Source: Lolium rigidum (Eukaryota > Streptophyta > Magnoliopsida > Poales > Poaceae). From it: a stretch of DNA of 64,000 bases. The translations under genes were made by a program, and so were the position numbers. Shown in pieces: positions 23,235 to 32,434 of the stretch. A model generated the notes under the pieces. The model did not search any database. It was not told the DNA's origin and saw nothing but the letters and a program-made list of their open reading frames with translations. The DNA lies in NCBI RefSeq assembly GCF_022539505.1, contig NW_025900006.1:124001-188000 (forward strand), in the 5' to 3' direction. The stretch's first letter is position 1. Every line of letters begins with the position of its first letter.

Positions 23235-24738
23235 ACACTGGGTATTTGATACTGGTTCGGTTGCTCATATACGTAACTCGAAACAGGAACTAAAGAATAA
23301 ACGAAGACTACTGAAAGATAAAGTGACGATGCGCGTTGGAAATGGATCCAAAGTCGATGTGATCGCTGTCGGCACACTTCCTCTACATCTACCTTCGGGA
23401 TTAGTTTTAAGCCTAAATAATTGTTATTTTGTACCCACGTTGAGCATGAACATTATATCAGGATCTTGTTTAATGCAAGACGGTTATTCATTCAAGTCTG
23501 AGAATAATGGTTGTTCTATTTTTATGAATAATATCTTTTATGGTCGAGCACCACAAAAGAATGGCTTATTTCGTTAGACCTCGATAGTAGTGATACGCAT
23601 ATACATAACATTGATGCTAAGCGAATTAAATTGAATGATAATTCTACTTATATGTGGCACTCGTCGTCTTGGTCATATTGGAGTGAAACGCATGAAGAAA
23701 CTCCATACCGATGGATTACTTGAATCACTTGACTTTGAGTCACTTGATAGATGCGAAGCATGTCTAATGGGAAAAATGACAAAGACTCCATTTTCCGGTA
23801 TGATGGAGCGAGCTACCGACTTATTGGAAATCATACATACCGATGTGTGTGGACCAATGAGCGTAGCATTGCGCGGTGGTTATCGTTATGTTCTAACCTT
23901 CACGGATGATCCGAGTAGATATGGGTATATCTATTTCATGAAACATAAATCCGAAACTTTTGAGAAGTTTAAGGAATTCCAAAGTGAAGTAGAAAATCAA
24001 CGTAACAAGAAGATCAAATTTCTACGATCTGATCGTGGAGGTGAATATCTGAGTTATGAGTTTGGCATGCATTTAAAGAAATGCGGAATACTTTCACAAT
24101 TGACACCGCCGGGAACACCTCAACGAAACGGTGTGTCCGAACGTCGTAATCGAACTCTCTTAGATATGGTTCGTTCTATGATGTCTCTTACTGATTTGCC
24201 GTTATCATTTTGGAGTTATGCATTAGAGACAGCCGCATTCACTTTAAATAGAGCACCATCAAAATCCGTAGAAACGACACCGTATGAATTATAGTTTAAT
24301 AAGAAACCTAAGCTGTCGTTCTCGAAAGTTTGGGGTTGCGAAGCCTATGTAAAGAAGTTACAACCGGACAAGCTAGAACCCAAAGCGGAGAAATGCGTCT
24401 TCATAGGATACCCTAAAGAAACTATAGGGTATACTTTCTATCACAAATCCGAAGGCAAAATCTTTGTTGCTAAGAACGGAACCTTTCTTGAGAAAGAATT
24501 TCTCACTAAAGAAGTGACTGGAAGAAAAGTAGAACTCGATGAGATTGATGAATCCATACTCGTTGATCAGAGTAGCGCAGTACCGGAAGTTGTACCAGTA
24601 TCGCCTACACCGGCAACAGAGGAAGCTAATGATAATGATCATGAAACTTCGAACGAGGAAACTACTGAACCTCGCAGATCGACAAGGGAACGTACCACTC
24701 CTGATTGGTATGATCCTTGTCTAAATGTCATGATTGTG
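23235..24738 (+). pseudogene. Copia protease-integrase, broken and truncated
   Basis: The protease region includes VFDTGSVAH-like coding at about 23245 and VGNGSKVDVIAVGTLPLHL. The integrase follows: GAG pre-integrase domain (HIGVKRMKKLHTDGLLE, then CEACLMGK), DVCGPMSV, FTDDPSRYGYIYF and DRGGEYLS for the catalytic core, and GTPQRNGVSERRNRTLLDM. A TAG at 24292 ends the longest frame (219 residues). The reading resumes to about 24738 (VWGCEAYVKKLQPDKLEPKA) and stops at the deletion junction just before RT would begin. The intact counterpart stretch is at 61742-63340 on the other strand. Confidence 0.9.
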
Positions 24739-24837
24739 GATACCCCCTCGTTGCTACCGTCTTCTAGATTGCATCTTGGCTTGGATTGCGTGTTCGCGGT
24801 AGGAAATTTTTTGTTTTCTATGCAACGTTATCCTACA
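24739..24837 (+). repeat. 3' LTR remnant (last 99 bp)
   Basis: Identical or nearly so to the end of the 5' LTR (gataccccctcgttgctacc through cctaca) and followed by the TSD gtctt. The join to pol is at a shared GA dinucleotide. Confidence 0.9.
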
Positions 24838-24842
24838 GTCTT

Positions 24843-25097
24843 TTCACGGGCTTGCAGGGAATTTTTTCCGAGGCGCAGCTTCCGAAGATGCCGTAGGGCG
24901 TGTGCACCAACGACATCTTCGAGAAGCTGCACCACGGGAGATTCCCCAACCCTTTCCCCATTACTGTTAGAGGAGATGGAGTCTTTCACGGGCTTGCAGG
25001 GAAATATTTCCGAGGCGCAGCTTCCGAAGATGCCGTAGGGCGTGTGCACCAACGACATCTTTGAGAAGCTGTGCCACGGGAGATTTCCCAACCCTTA
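24843..25097. repeat. 142-bp tandem array, second part
   Basis: Rest of unit 3 and most of unit 4 (starting 24972) of the array begun at 19057. The array ends at cccaacccttagtcc. Confidence 0.88.
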
Positions 25098-25264
25098 GTC
25101 CATCCATGGGGATGAAACTCTCCCTACCTGCTTTATGATCTGCTTGCCAAGGCGTATCGGTGTTCCTTTTATAGGCACGGCGCAGCTTCTGCTTTATCTT
25201 GTTCCTCCGACAGGGCGTCGTGCGCTACATGCTTTATCTCATCGAGCAGGGCGTCCTTATCCTG

Positions 25265-25400
25265 CCGACAACTTTAGTACCGGTTGCACCCACCAGCCGG
25301 TACTAAAGGTTACCCACGCGTCCTTATCCCACTGACAGTTTTGTTACATGACAAAAAAACCACATTATCTCTAACCCACCAGCCGGTACTAAAGGTTACC
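25265..25400. repeat. Mid-element TACCGGTT palindromes, cluster 1
   Basis: taccggttgcacccaccagccggta and a second agccggtact copy repeat the subterminal motif of this CACTA 7 kb away from either end. The block ccagccggtactaaaggtta occurs twice. Confidence 0.7.
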
Positions 25401-25477
25401 CACGCGTCCCGACCGGCTGGTTGCTGAGCGTCGGAGGCGTACCGGTCCCTCCTGTACCTCTAGGTGTGGCGCGCCCG

Positions 25478-25852
25478 ATGGCCATCACGAACCACTACTA
25501 CTTCGAGCTCACGCCAGAGCAGCGGAGGAATCCCCAGTGGCATCCGGACTACAGCCCGACATGGGACAGCTTCTTCATCAATCGGCGTGAGAGTGCGCTT
25601 GCCAGGCACGAGGAGGACGGCCCGCCACCTTCAAACTTCAACGAGGCCGGCCGTCGGCTGTGGTGGCGTGGCCGGACTCTCCAGAGTTTCATGGCCTACC
25701 GTGGCCCCCGCCTGCGCTACCCTCAGTCCCAGCCCACGCATGCTCACCCACCGAGGTTCGACTACCGTGACCCCGATGCCAGCGATGACGACATCGGCGA
25801 CTACGACGACTACAGTGGCGACGTTTATAGGGCTAGGCACGACTATGACTAA
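25478..25852 (+). CDS. Small intact CACTA-borne ORF, function unknown
   Basis: The 124-codon ORF runs from ATG to TAA without interruption (the frame is open upstream to 25421 but has no earlier ATG). It begins MAITNHYYFELTPEQRRNP and contains HPDYSPTWDSFFINRRE and FNEAGRRLWWRGRTLQSF, then an aspartate/tyrosine-rich tail ending RHDYD. There is no signal peptide, membrane segment or known catalytic motif. Aromatic and arginine-rich stretches followed by an acidic tail suggest a nucleic-acid or protein-binding role, which is inference. I recall similar hypothetical proteins linked to Triticeae CACTA elements. It lies between the tandem array and the captured genes, in the transposase orientation. 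Confidence 0.55.
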   Translation: MAITNHYYFELTPEQRRNPQWHPDYSPTWDSFFINRRESALARHEEDGPPPSNFNEAGRRLWWRGRTLQSFMAYRGPRLRYPQSQPTHAHPPRFDYRDPDASDDDIGDYDDYSGDVYRARHDYD

Positions 25853-26029
25853 ATGACTCCAACATTCGAATCTGGTCATGTACTCCTAATTCGAGTTCAA
25901 TCGTAATAAAATTTTATTCTCGCCCTTTCTTTCCCGCCTTTTTTCTCCCGCGCGGCGTTGTGGCGGGAAACTTTCCCGCGCAACGTCGTACGTGGCGGGA
26001 AACTTTCCCGCGAGGACGGTGGGAGTAAA

Positions 26030-26320
26030 GAAAAGAAATAGAAAAGAAATAGAAAATAAAAGGAACATAAAAGAAAAAGAAAAGAAAAGAAAAGGAAACA
26101 ACAAATAAGAAATAGAAATAAGAAATAGAAAAAGAAATAGAAAATAAGAAATAGAAAATAAAATAAAAAAGAGAAATAGAAAACAAATAGAAAATAAGAA
26201 ATAGAAAAGAAACATACAAGAAAATAAAAAAGAAAAGAAAAAGAAACAAAAAAGAAAAAAAGAAACAGAAAAGAAATAAAGAAATAGAATAGAAATAGCA
26301 AAAGAAAAAGGAAACCAAAA
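26030..26320. repeat. GAAA/AAATAG low-complexity tract
   Basis: About 290 bp of agaaa and aaatagaaat runs. Open frames across it on the minus strand encode only Phe/Leu/Ser runs and are not genes. Confidence 0.9.
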
Positions 26321-26324
26321 AAAA

Positions 26325-26400
26325 CCCTTTGGTACCGGTTGGTACCACCAACCGATACCAAAGGTCTTTCGTACCGGTTGGTGGTACCAAAGGGCCCTCG
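26325..26400. repeat. Mid-element TACCGGTT palindromes, cluster 2
   Basis: ggtaccggttggtaccacca, accgataccaaagg and a further gtaccggttggtggtacc form overlapping inverted repeats like those at the element ends. Confidence 0.75.
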
Positions 26401-26599
26401 CCTCGTTCCCTTAGTCGCGCGAGGCTAAAAAACACGCATCAAACACACAGCCGAAGGCGAGCACGTGCTCCCTCCACCGTCGCCAGGACCCTCGCCGTCG
26501 CCAGGACCACGCCATCCCCGCCGTGTCCGTCGTCATCGTCACGCGCTCCACGCCCTTGCCATCGCCATGAGGACCACGCCGTCGTCACCCACCGCTCCT

Positions 26600-26818
26600 T
26601 CCTCCGCCGGCAACCAGGTTAGGGTTCGACTCCCGCGCCTTCTCCCCTCCTCCGACCGGCAGCGCCTCCCGCCGCAGCGGCCGCCGCCCGCAGCCATCCA
26701 CCTCGCCTCCCTGCTCCAACCGCCGCCTACACCGTCCCTGCGGACAGTGGCGCGTGCCGCGGTGCCCTCTACCGCGTCCGCCGCCCACCAAGTGTTCGAC
26801 GAAATGTCGGCGAGGAGC
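26600..26818 (+). pseudogene. Captured fragment, PPR-protein-like
   Basis: The plus-strand frame contains PAAIHLASLLQPPP and ends in AAHQVFDEMSARSHTPV. The VFDEM motif with preceding AxxA spacing is characteristic of pentatricopeptide repeats (organelle RNA-binding proteins), here at what would be the N-terminal end of the repeat tract. Homology stops where the opposite-strand FMO fragment begins (about 26818), suggesting a junction between two captured pieces. Only one repeat start is visible, so the call is tentative. Confidence 0.4.
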
Positions 26819-27132
26819 CACACGCCCGTGCCATCGCCGAACACCTCGCCGTTGCCGGCCCAGCGCTCCCACCGGTTCGCCGCGTCCTCCGGCTCGACGC
26901 CAACGTACTCGGCGGTGACGACGGTTCTACGGAACCTGACGCACTCATCGACGCCAAAGCGGCGCACGTAGGCGGCCAGGTAGTCGACGACCTGGTCGTG
27001 GCGCAGGAACGCATCGGCGGAGTCCGGCCACGGGAAGTCGGAGTAGCGGTATACGGCGGCGAGGGACTGGAGCCTGGTGGAGGCGAGCGTGCGCGTCCAC
27101 CGCCCGCCCACGGAGTCCCCGGCCTCCAACAC
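26815..27132 (-). pseudogene. Captured fragment of a flavin-containing monooxygenase
   Basis: The minus-strand frame reads VLEAGDSVGGRWTRTLASTR, then YRYSDFPWPDS, then HDQVVDYLAAYVRRFGVDE and VVTAEYVG. This is the conserved stretch of plant FMOs just after the first FAD-binding glycine motif (expected VFEA..GGxW, STRLQ, SDFPWP, a V..YL..Y..HF helix). The N-terminal GxGxxG and the rest of the enzyme are missing, so it cannot be active. FMOs oxidise soft nucleophiles using FAD and NADPH. GC content is far above the transposon's own genes, as expected for a captured grass exon. Confidence 0.72.
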
Positions 27133-27159
27133 AATTGGAGTTGTCCGGGTGCGCCGCCA

Positions 27160-27520
27160 TGTTGAACGTCGCGGCTTCGGCGTCGAAGTAGATGGGCTCG
27201 CCGCCCAGCGCCGCAAAAGTCGCCCTCCGACTGCCACACCTCACGGTGAGCTTAGGCGCCATCACGCCGCGCTTGGGTGGCTGGAACGGCGACCCCGGTA
27301 TGGACGTACACGTCCTTGCAGGTGTCCCACACCTCCGCGCAGTACCCTGTAGCCGCGGCCACGCCACTCACCCTGCTCGCCGCGCCCGTGGAGTTACACA
27401 ACAGCGGCACCGTCCGGGGGTCTTCTCGACGGTGAACAGCTGGGAGCGAGCAAGATACCATACCGCGCAGAGGATGGACTTGACGAGGTCGCTGCACGAC
27501 GTGCCGGAGATGTTCACAGG
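27160..27520 (-). pseudogene. Captured fragment of a HIPL/folate-receptor-like cysteine-rich protein
   Basis: Read across two or three frames on the minus strand: VNISGTSCSDLVKSILC, SQLFTVEKTPG, PLLCNSTGAAS, YCAEVWDTCKDVYV, SPFQPP and AALGGEPIYFDAEAATFN. This matches my recollection of the N-terminal cysteine-rich domain of plant hedgehog-interacting-protein-like (HIPL) proteins, which are secreted and carry a sugar-dehydrogenase-type propeller after this domain. No propeller sequence is present. Frameshifts near 27300 and 27400 break it. It lies head-to-tail with the FMO fragment on the same strand, joined at about 27135-27160. Confidence 0.55.
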
Positions 27521-27521
27521 G

Positions 27522-27862
27522 TTAGGGTCGAGAAAACGAGAGAAGAGCGAGAGGAGGAGGGGGAACGGCGAGTCCATGGCAGTGTCGAGTCCGTGGCCAT
27601 GACCGAGTCCGTAGCGCCGAGTCTGTGGCGGTACCGCCGCGACATGGAGAGAAGAGCGAGAGGAGGAGCGCCGAGTGTTAGGGTTAGGGTCGAGAAAAAG
27701 AGAGAAGGGCGAGAGGAGGAGGGGAACACCGAGACCGTGGCCGTGGCCGAGTCTGTGGCGGTGCCGAGTCCGTGGCCGTGACCTAGTCCGTAGCACCGAG
27801 TCCGTGGCGGTGCCGCCGCGACATATAGAGAAGAGCGAGAGGAGGAGCGTCGAGTGTTAGTG
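27522..27862. repeat. 161-bp GC-rich tandem duplication
   Basis: Units begin ttagggtcgagaaaa at 27522 and 27683 and each contain gagtccgtggc and gccgccgcgacat segments. The unit starts next to the HIPL-like fragment, so it may have arisen during capture. Confidence 0.65.
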
Positions 27863-27975
27863 TTAGGGTTTTTTGCTTTCTTCATTTGAATTGTTATCAA
27901 TCTAGCAATCTGTTATATGATCATGACATGATGAATGAAATAATTGCTTTCTTAATTTTGTAGTGACATTGAGCT

Positions 27976-30900
27976 ATGGCAGACGACACCTTCGTCCGAG
28001 ATGAGGATCAAGAAGAAGCGGTGCAGAAAATGATATATGAGAGTGCCCGTGGGCCGGAACCCGATGGAGATGACTATGAGTTTGCAGATTTTCTGAACGA
28101 TGCCGGTGAGGGACTTGAGTCTGAAGAGATTAGAAGAGACAATGAAGTGTCCATAAAAAACTCCGGAGAGGTGTATATTTATGTATCAAGTCTATGTTCA
28201 TCACTAGATGCATTCATTTATTTGTATTGCACTTATTAACGAATCATATTTCTTTTAGCCTTCTGGATCATCGAGCAAGTCTGTTAAAAAAAACGAGGCC
28301 CGACACAACTGCTAAAGGGCAAGGGTAGGTTAGCCCTCACCGCATTTAAGGATAATGGTGAACCGGTGCATTCAAAGATCACTGCCGCAAATTTACAAGT
28401 CAAGCTGGAGTTCTTGTTAGGGACCATGTACCGATCAGCATTCAAGAGTGGCATAAGCCGAAGAACGCGGGGACTGAAGCTAGTTTTGTCAACGAAGCGA
28501 TGAATTTTTTTCTTTGGGACACTCTACTGACACGCTTCAGCCTACCGGAAGAAATTACGGAAGGCCAGAAGAAGAAAGTCAATGAATGGACTCTCAAGAA
28601 GATGGCCACACAATTCGAGACATGGAAGAAAAATTTATGGGACAAATATAAGCATGAAGATCTAGTATTCGATGATAATCTAGTGAAGATAAAAGATCAC
28701 TGGCCCGAATTTAAGATGTATAAGCAATCGACAACTGCTAAGTCCTGATCGGTCACAAATACGAAAAATGCTTCAAAGAAGAAACTTTTCCATCATTTGG
28801 GTCAGGTAGCTACAAGACTGCCATTCCGAAGTGGACATCATTTGAAAATAAACTGATGGAAAACGGAATCACTCCACAGACATGGGACTGGCCCGACCGG
28901 TCCAAGTTCTGATTGTTCGCGCATGGGGCAGGGTTGGACCCTAAGACAGGGCAGATCGTTGAGCAGGGGAAACGGAAGGACAAAATTGAAGCAATCACGA
29001 AGCAGCTTGTAGATGCAATTGAAAATGTCAAAAAGGGAGAGTACATTCCCGACAGAGAGAATGACAAGCTGACACTCGCTTTGGGGAATCTTGAACACGT
29101 TGGACGGGTTCGAGCTTGCCCAGGTCAGACCCCGAAGGAAGCGTGGCCGGAGTGCGCTGACACTTATAGAAGCCGTTCGGGAAAGAAGAAGAAGGAGTCG
29201 GACATTGTAACAGAATTGTTAAATAGGATGGAGGCGCTTGAGAAAAATCAGAGGGCACCTGATCAGCCGATGTTTCTACAGGATCCTCAAGCCGATGCCG
29301 CACCATCTCAGCAAAGAAGCAGTGTGGGTTCCACGCATCTTGACGGATGTGGAGGAAGCTACCCAGTGGATTATGTCATGGAGAAGACAAATTGCGAGCT
29401 ATATATGTTATTCAACACGGTGTTTGTTAAGGTGGCGGTCGGCTATGTTTACCCAAATGAAGATGGAGCAACGCACCATCATATGCCCATTCCACCCGGC
29501 TGTGTTCGTGTCGGGGTGGATGAAGTTGTTCCGGGTTTTGAAATAGTGGAGCTTGATTTTTCTAGAGGTGACGATGAGAGGACAATTGCCGATGTCAAGC
29601 ACGGTTTCACCCTATGTTCGAAGAAATACATCGTCCTTTTGCAAAGGCCACCGACTCCTCATAGCTGTTCACATGAGCAGGAAAGGCCACCGACTCCTCT
29701 TGGTAGCGGTCCACATGAGAAGCAAAGGCCATCGACTCCTCCTGGTAGCAGTCCACAGGAGCAGAAAAGTCCACACCTACCTGAGAGAGACCCCAGCGTG
29801 AGTCCACCATCTCGAGATCCTCCGCGTAAGATAGCGTCCTTTAAGCGGAACGGTACTCCACCTAGGAAGAGATCTATAATGGAGAAACCACTGCCGCCTA
29901 TGGAGAAGTTACCTTGGGAAATGAGTATCGAGGAAAATGAGCAAAGATGTCAGTCCCAGCTGAAATCCTTTTTTCCTAAGAAAGCGCCAGAGATACCTTT
30001 TGAGAAGACACTAGATCCGGTGAAAGTTGTGCGTACCTTTGAGAATCTATATGACCCTTTACCATCGCCACCATCTGACTATAGGCGTTCTATTGAAAGA
30101 TCGTATGACGCTATGGTGGAGGCGAAACAACGCAATCAATCGGGTGTCACAGCGAAAAAAGGGAAACAACAAGTGCACCAGCTCAGAGAACAACCCGTTC
30201 AATCGGTCCCCCCTCTCATGGTGTTTGACGAGAAGGCCGTTCAAAGTTCTCGACAATACACCGATTACCCCTTCGCTGAAGTAGAATATAAATTTGTTCA
30301 AGGGAAAGATTTGGTCGAGAATCTCAGGAAGCTACCAACAAGTATGCGTAATTTGCATGTGTGGTATAGTAATGCCACAAAGAAAGGGATCGAGTCTATC
30401 ATAGTGCGAGTTAAGGAAGAGCACTACTTCCAAGAATACTCTGTGAGCGTTGACTTCGGCGAACTCTTTCAGTTATACAATCTCCGGGCCCTCGACAAAT
30501 CAATCATCAGTTTCTATTGTTTGTAAGTGATCTATTTATGTAATTTGAGAAGTCTTTAGCTCAGCTTGTTCATTGTCTGCAAATTATAATCTTTTGTGCG
30601 CTATATTATGCAGATCGAAGATGCTCGAATGCAAAAGGGATGAAATCAAACACATTGGGTTCATTGACCCGGATACAATGCATGAAAAAACCATAGAGGA
30701 TCCCATCTATAACAGGGATACACCGGAGACTTTGGTAAGGATTTTGAAGCGACAACGTGACAAAAGGATAATACTTTGGCCTTACAACTTCAAGTGAGTG
30801 TTAATGTCTTATAACACATTCTATTTTGCTCACGAGAAGTTCAAATTTTAAAGGATGACTTATATATATGACATTGCATATTTAAACGTTCGCAGGTTCC

Positions 30901-31600
30901 ACTTTATTCTTATCGTCATTAAAATGTATGAAGGAGAGGTTGAAGTCTTTGACTCACAAAGCAAAGAGGCCATACTATACAAGACGTGTTTTTATGCTCA
31001 AAAAGTAATTTTAATTCTTATCGGTCTTTTCGGTAATTTCCTGATATCAACTAATTGATAACTCTTTTATGCATTTTATTTTGTCGGATAGTTATGGGAA
31101 ATGTTCATCAAGGAAGACCGGTCCCATGAATGGAAACCGAAGCTGACATGGCGTGCGGCCAAAGTAAGTAGTACTACCTAGGTCCACACACCTTTATCAT
31201 ACTTGATTATTGTTTCATTGAATTATATTTTTGTACAGAAATGCCCGAAACAACCAGAGGGGACTAATCTATGTGGATACTACATTTGCGAGTTCATCCA
31301 CAGAATTGTCAGCAAGAGAACGAATAATCAAAGAAATAAAGAGGTACGAAAAAAATTCACAAATTTATTTTGTTACCATAAGTTGTGCTTAGTTTCAGTA
31401 ATAATTGTTTGTTTGTGATTTGATATATATACACATACACACATAGCTCATGTATTTATTTTTATCTCATTCTTTTACAGTTGGAAAGAAAGCGGGACAT
31501 GATCTCAATCGAGGAACGCTTCAAAGCAATTGGCGATGAATTGGCGGGATTTTTCCTTCGGGACGTCATACCGCCATTCGCAGAGTTCCACTATGTATGA
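27976..31600 (+). pseudogene. CACTA second gene with Ulp1/C48-like protease domain, seven exons
   Basis: The exons I infer are 27976-28170, 28259-30522, 30614-30793, 30896-31004, 31092-31163, 31239-31343 and 31481-31600, with GT/AG borders. Exon 1 is acidic (MADDTFVRDEDQEEAVQ). Exon 2 is long, with a conserved block (KLTLALGNLEHVGRVRACPG, AWPECADTY), a coiled coil (ELLNRMEALEKNQ) and a repeated RPPTP-rich linker. Exons 4-6 carry the C48 triad: His in FHFILIVIK, Asp in VEVFDSQSK, and Cys in GTNLCGYYICEFIH. This is the accessory protein typical of plant CACTA elements; its protease partner is unknown. Exon 2 has frame shifts near 28290-28440 and 28745, and TGA at 28910, so it is broken. All splice sites look intact. 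Confidence 0.82.
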
Positions 31601-31934
31601 AGATGTACATGTAACATATAGTTTGACTCAGAGAGTGCCACTATGCTACATTTAATAGATAATATGCCTCAGAGAGTACCACTATATATGCATGAAGATC
31701 GATCTTCATGCATACTACTTAGTTTGCGATCTTATGCAATTACATGTGTTATATTATATGCACCAAGTTGCTATGCATCATCTTTATCTTCATGTACTAC
31801 CTAAACCCAAACGCGTAGAAGGCGCATCGACGCGATATGAAACGGTCGGATACCCCTAAACCCCTCCTAAAACCCTAAACCCTGAATTCTCTGCCGCGGC
31901 AGAGATTTCTGCATTTTCTCTGCCGCGGCAGACA
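31601..31934. other. 3' flank of the CACTA second gene
   Basis: No gene. Contains short repeats (cagagagt.ccactat) and a duplicated tctgccgcggcaga palindrome at about 31889 and 31918. Confidence 0.5.
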
Positions 31935-32065
31935 ACCTTTGGTACCGGTTCGTATTACAAACCGGTACCAAAGCTCCCTCGCCCTGTGCTCTCCTGGGTG
32001 TCCACGTGGCGGCCCTTTAATACCGGTTCGTAAGGAGCCGGTACGAAAGGGGGGGTCTTTCTGGA
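31935..32065. repeat. CACTA 3' subterminal repeats
   Basis: ggtaccggttcgtattacaa continuing to ccggtacc, and taccggttcgtaaggagccg, mirror the 5' subterminal motifs. Confidence 0.75.
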
Positions 32066-32096
32066 ACCTGTATTGATGCGCCATTTTCTACTAGTG

Positions 32097-32434
32097 CGCG
32101 TATCCGCTAGCGAAATGATCATGTCATTGTTTGTCGTTGAGGTCCATTTGGTTTTCCTGTGATCTCATGTCTGATCTACGGATCTCATATATAATCGTAT
32201 ATTGGTTCTTTGGGGCTCAGCACAACGATCTTTCGTTTGTTAACTATAAAAAGCTCTACTACGATTTTTTTGCTGGTTGTTATAGATATACCAAGTAGAT
32301 ATGGATATGACGTGATCACCCAGGGTGGCCCATAGGAGGTATGGCCTATGGGGTCAACCAAGTGGCATGTCTACCAAAGACTTCTACCAAAGACAGAGGC
32401 CCAGCTAACTAGAAGTCCAAACGGAGTAGAATAA
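32097..32434. other. Stretch between CACTA and the Harbinger-like element
   Basis: No gene. Includes a near-duplicate ctaccaaagac (32372, 32383). The origin may be a decayed LTR element. TAA at 32432-32434 is the probable target of the next element. Confidence 0.4.

Larger units (their letters stand above)
19355..24837 (+). mobile_element. BARE1/Angela-like copia element with large internal deletion
   Basis: A 5-bp duplication, gtctt, flanks it (19350-19354 and 24838-24842). The 5' LTR is full length (TG...CA), followed by a tRNA-Met-type primer site, gag, protease and integrase. The element then jumps from the start of the RT region straight into the last 99 bp of the 3' LTR, so RT, RNase H and most of the 3' LTR are gone. 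The order integrase before RT defines copia. LTR sequence and protein motifs match the BARE1/Angela group of Triticeae. Confidence 0.93.
14916..32096 (+). mobile_element. CACTA (En/Spm-type) transposon, 17 kb, with captured genes
   Basis: It begins CACTAGTAGAAAA and ends with the complement, TTTTCTACTAGTG; the matching ends extend to GGGGCATC versus GGCGCATC. TACCGGTTCG palindromes cluster inside both ends. The flanking triplets are tgc (left) and cgc (right), so the 3-bp TSD matches at only two of three bases. Cargo in order: TNP2-type transposase (broken), a 142-bp tandem array, a nested copia element, a small ORF, captured host gene fragments, and a second gene with a Ulp1-like protease. 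Without the copia insertion it is about 11.7 kb. Both own genes are broken, so it can move only with help. Confidence 0.9.

Noticed and set aside
25897..26435. Long minus-strand Phe/Leu/Ser-rich frames
   Set aside because: Produced by the GAAA-rich low-complexity tract; not membrane proteins.
27368..27900. Overlapping frames of 130-140 codons on the minus strand
   Set aside because: Apart from the HIPL-like part they come from the 161-bp GC-rich duplication.
14913..32099. A matching 3-bp TSD for the CACTA
   Set aside because: Left tgc and right cgc differ at one base; I report the ends but not a confirmed TSD.
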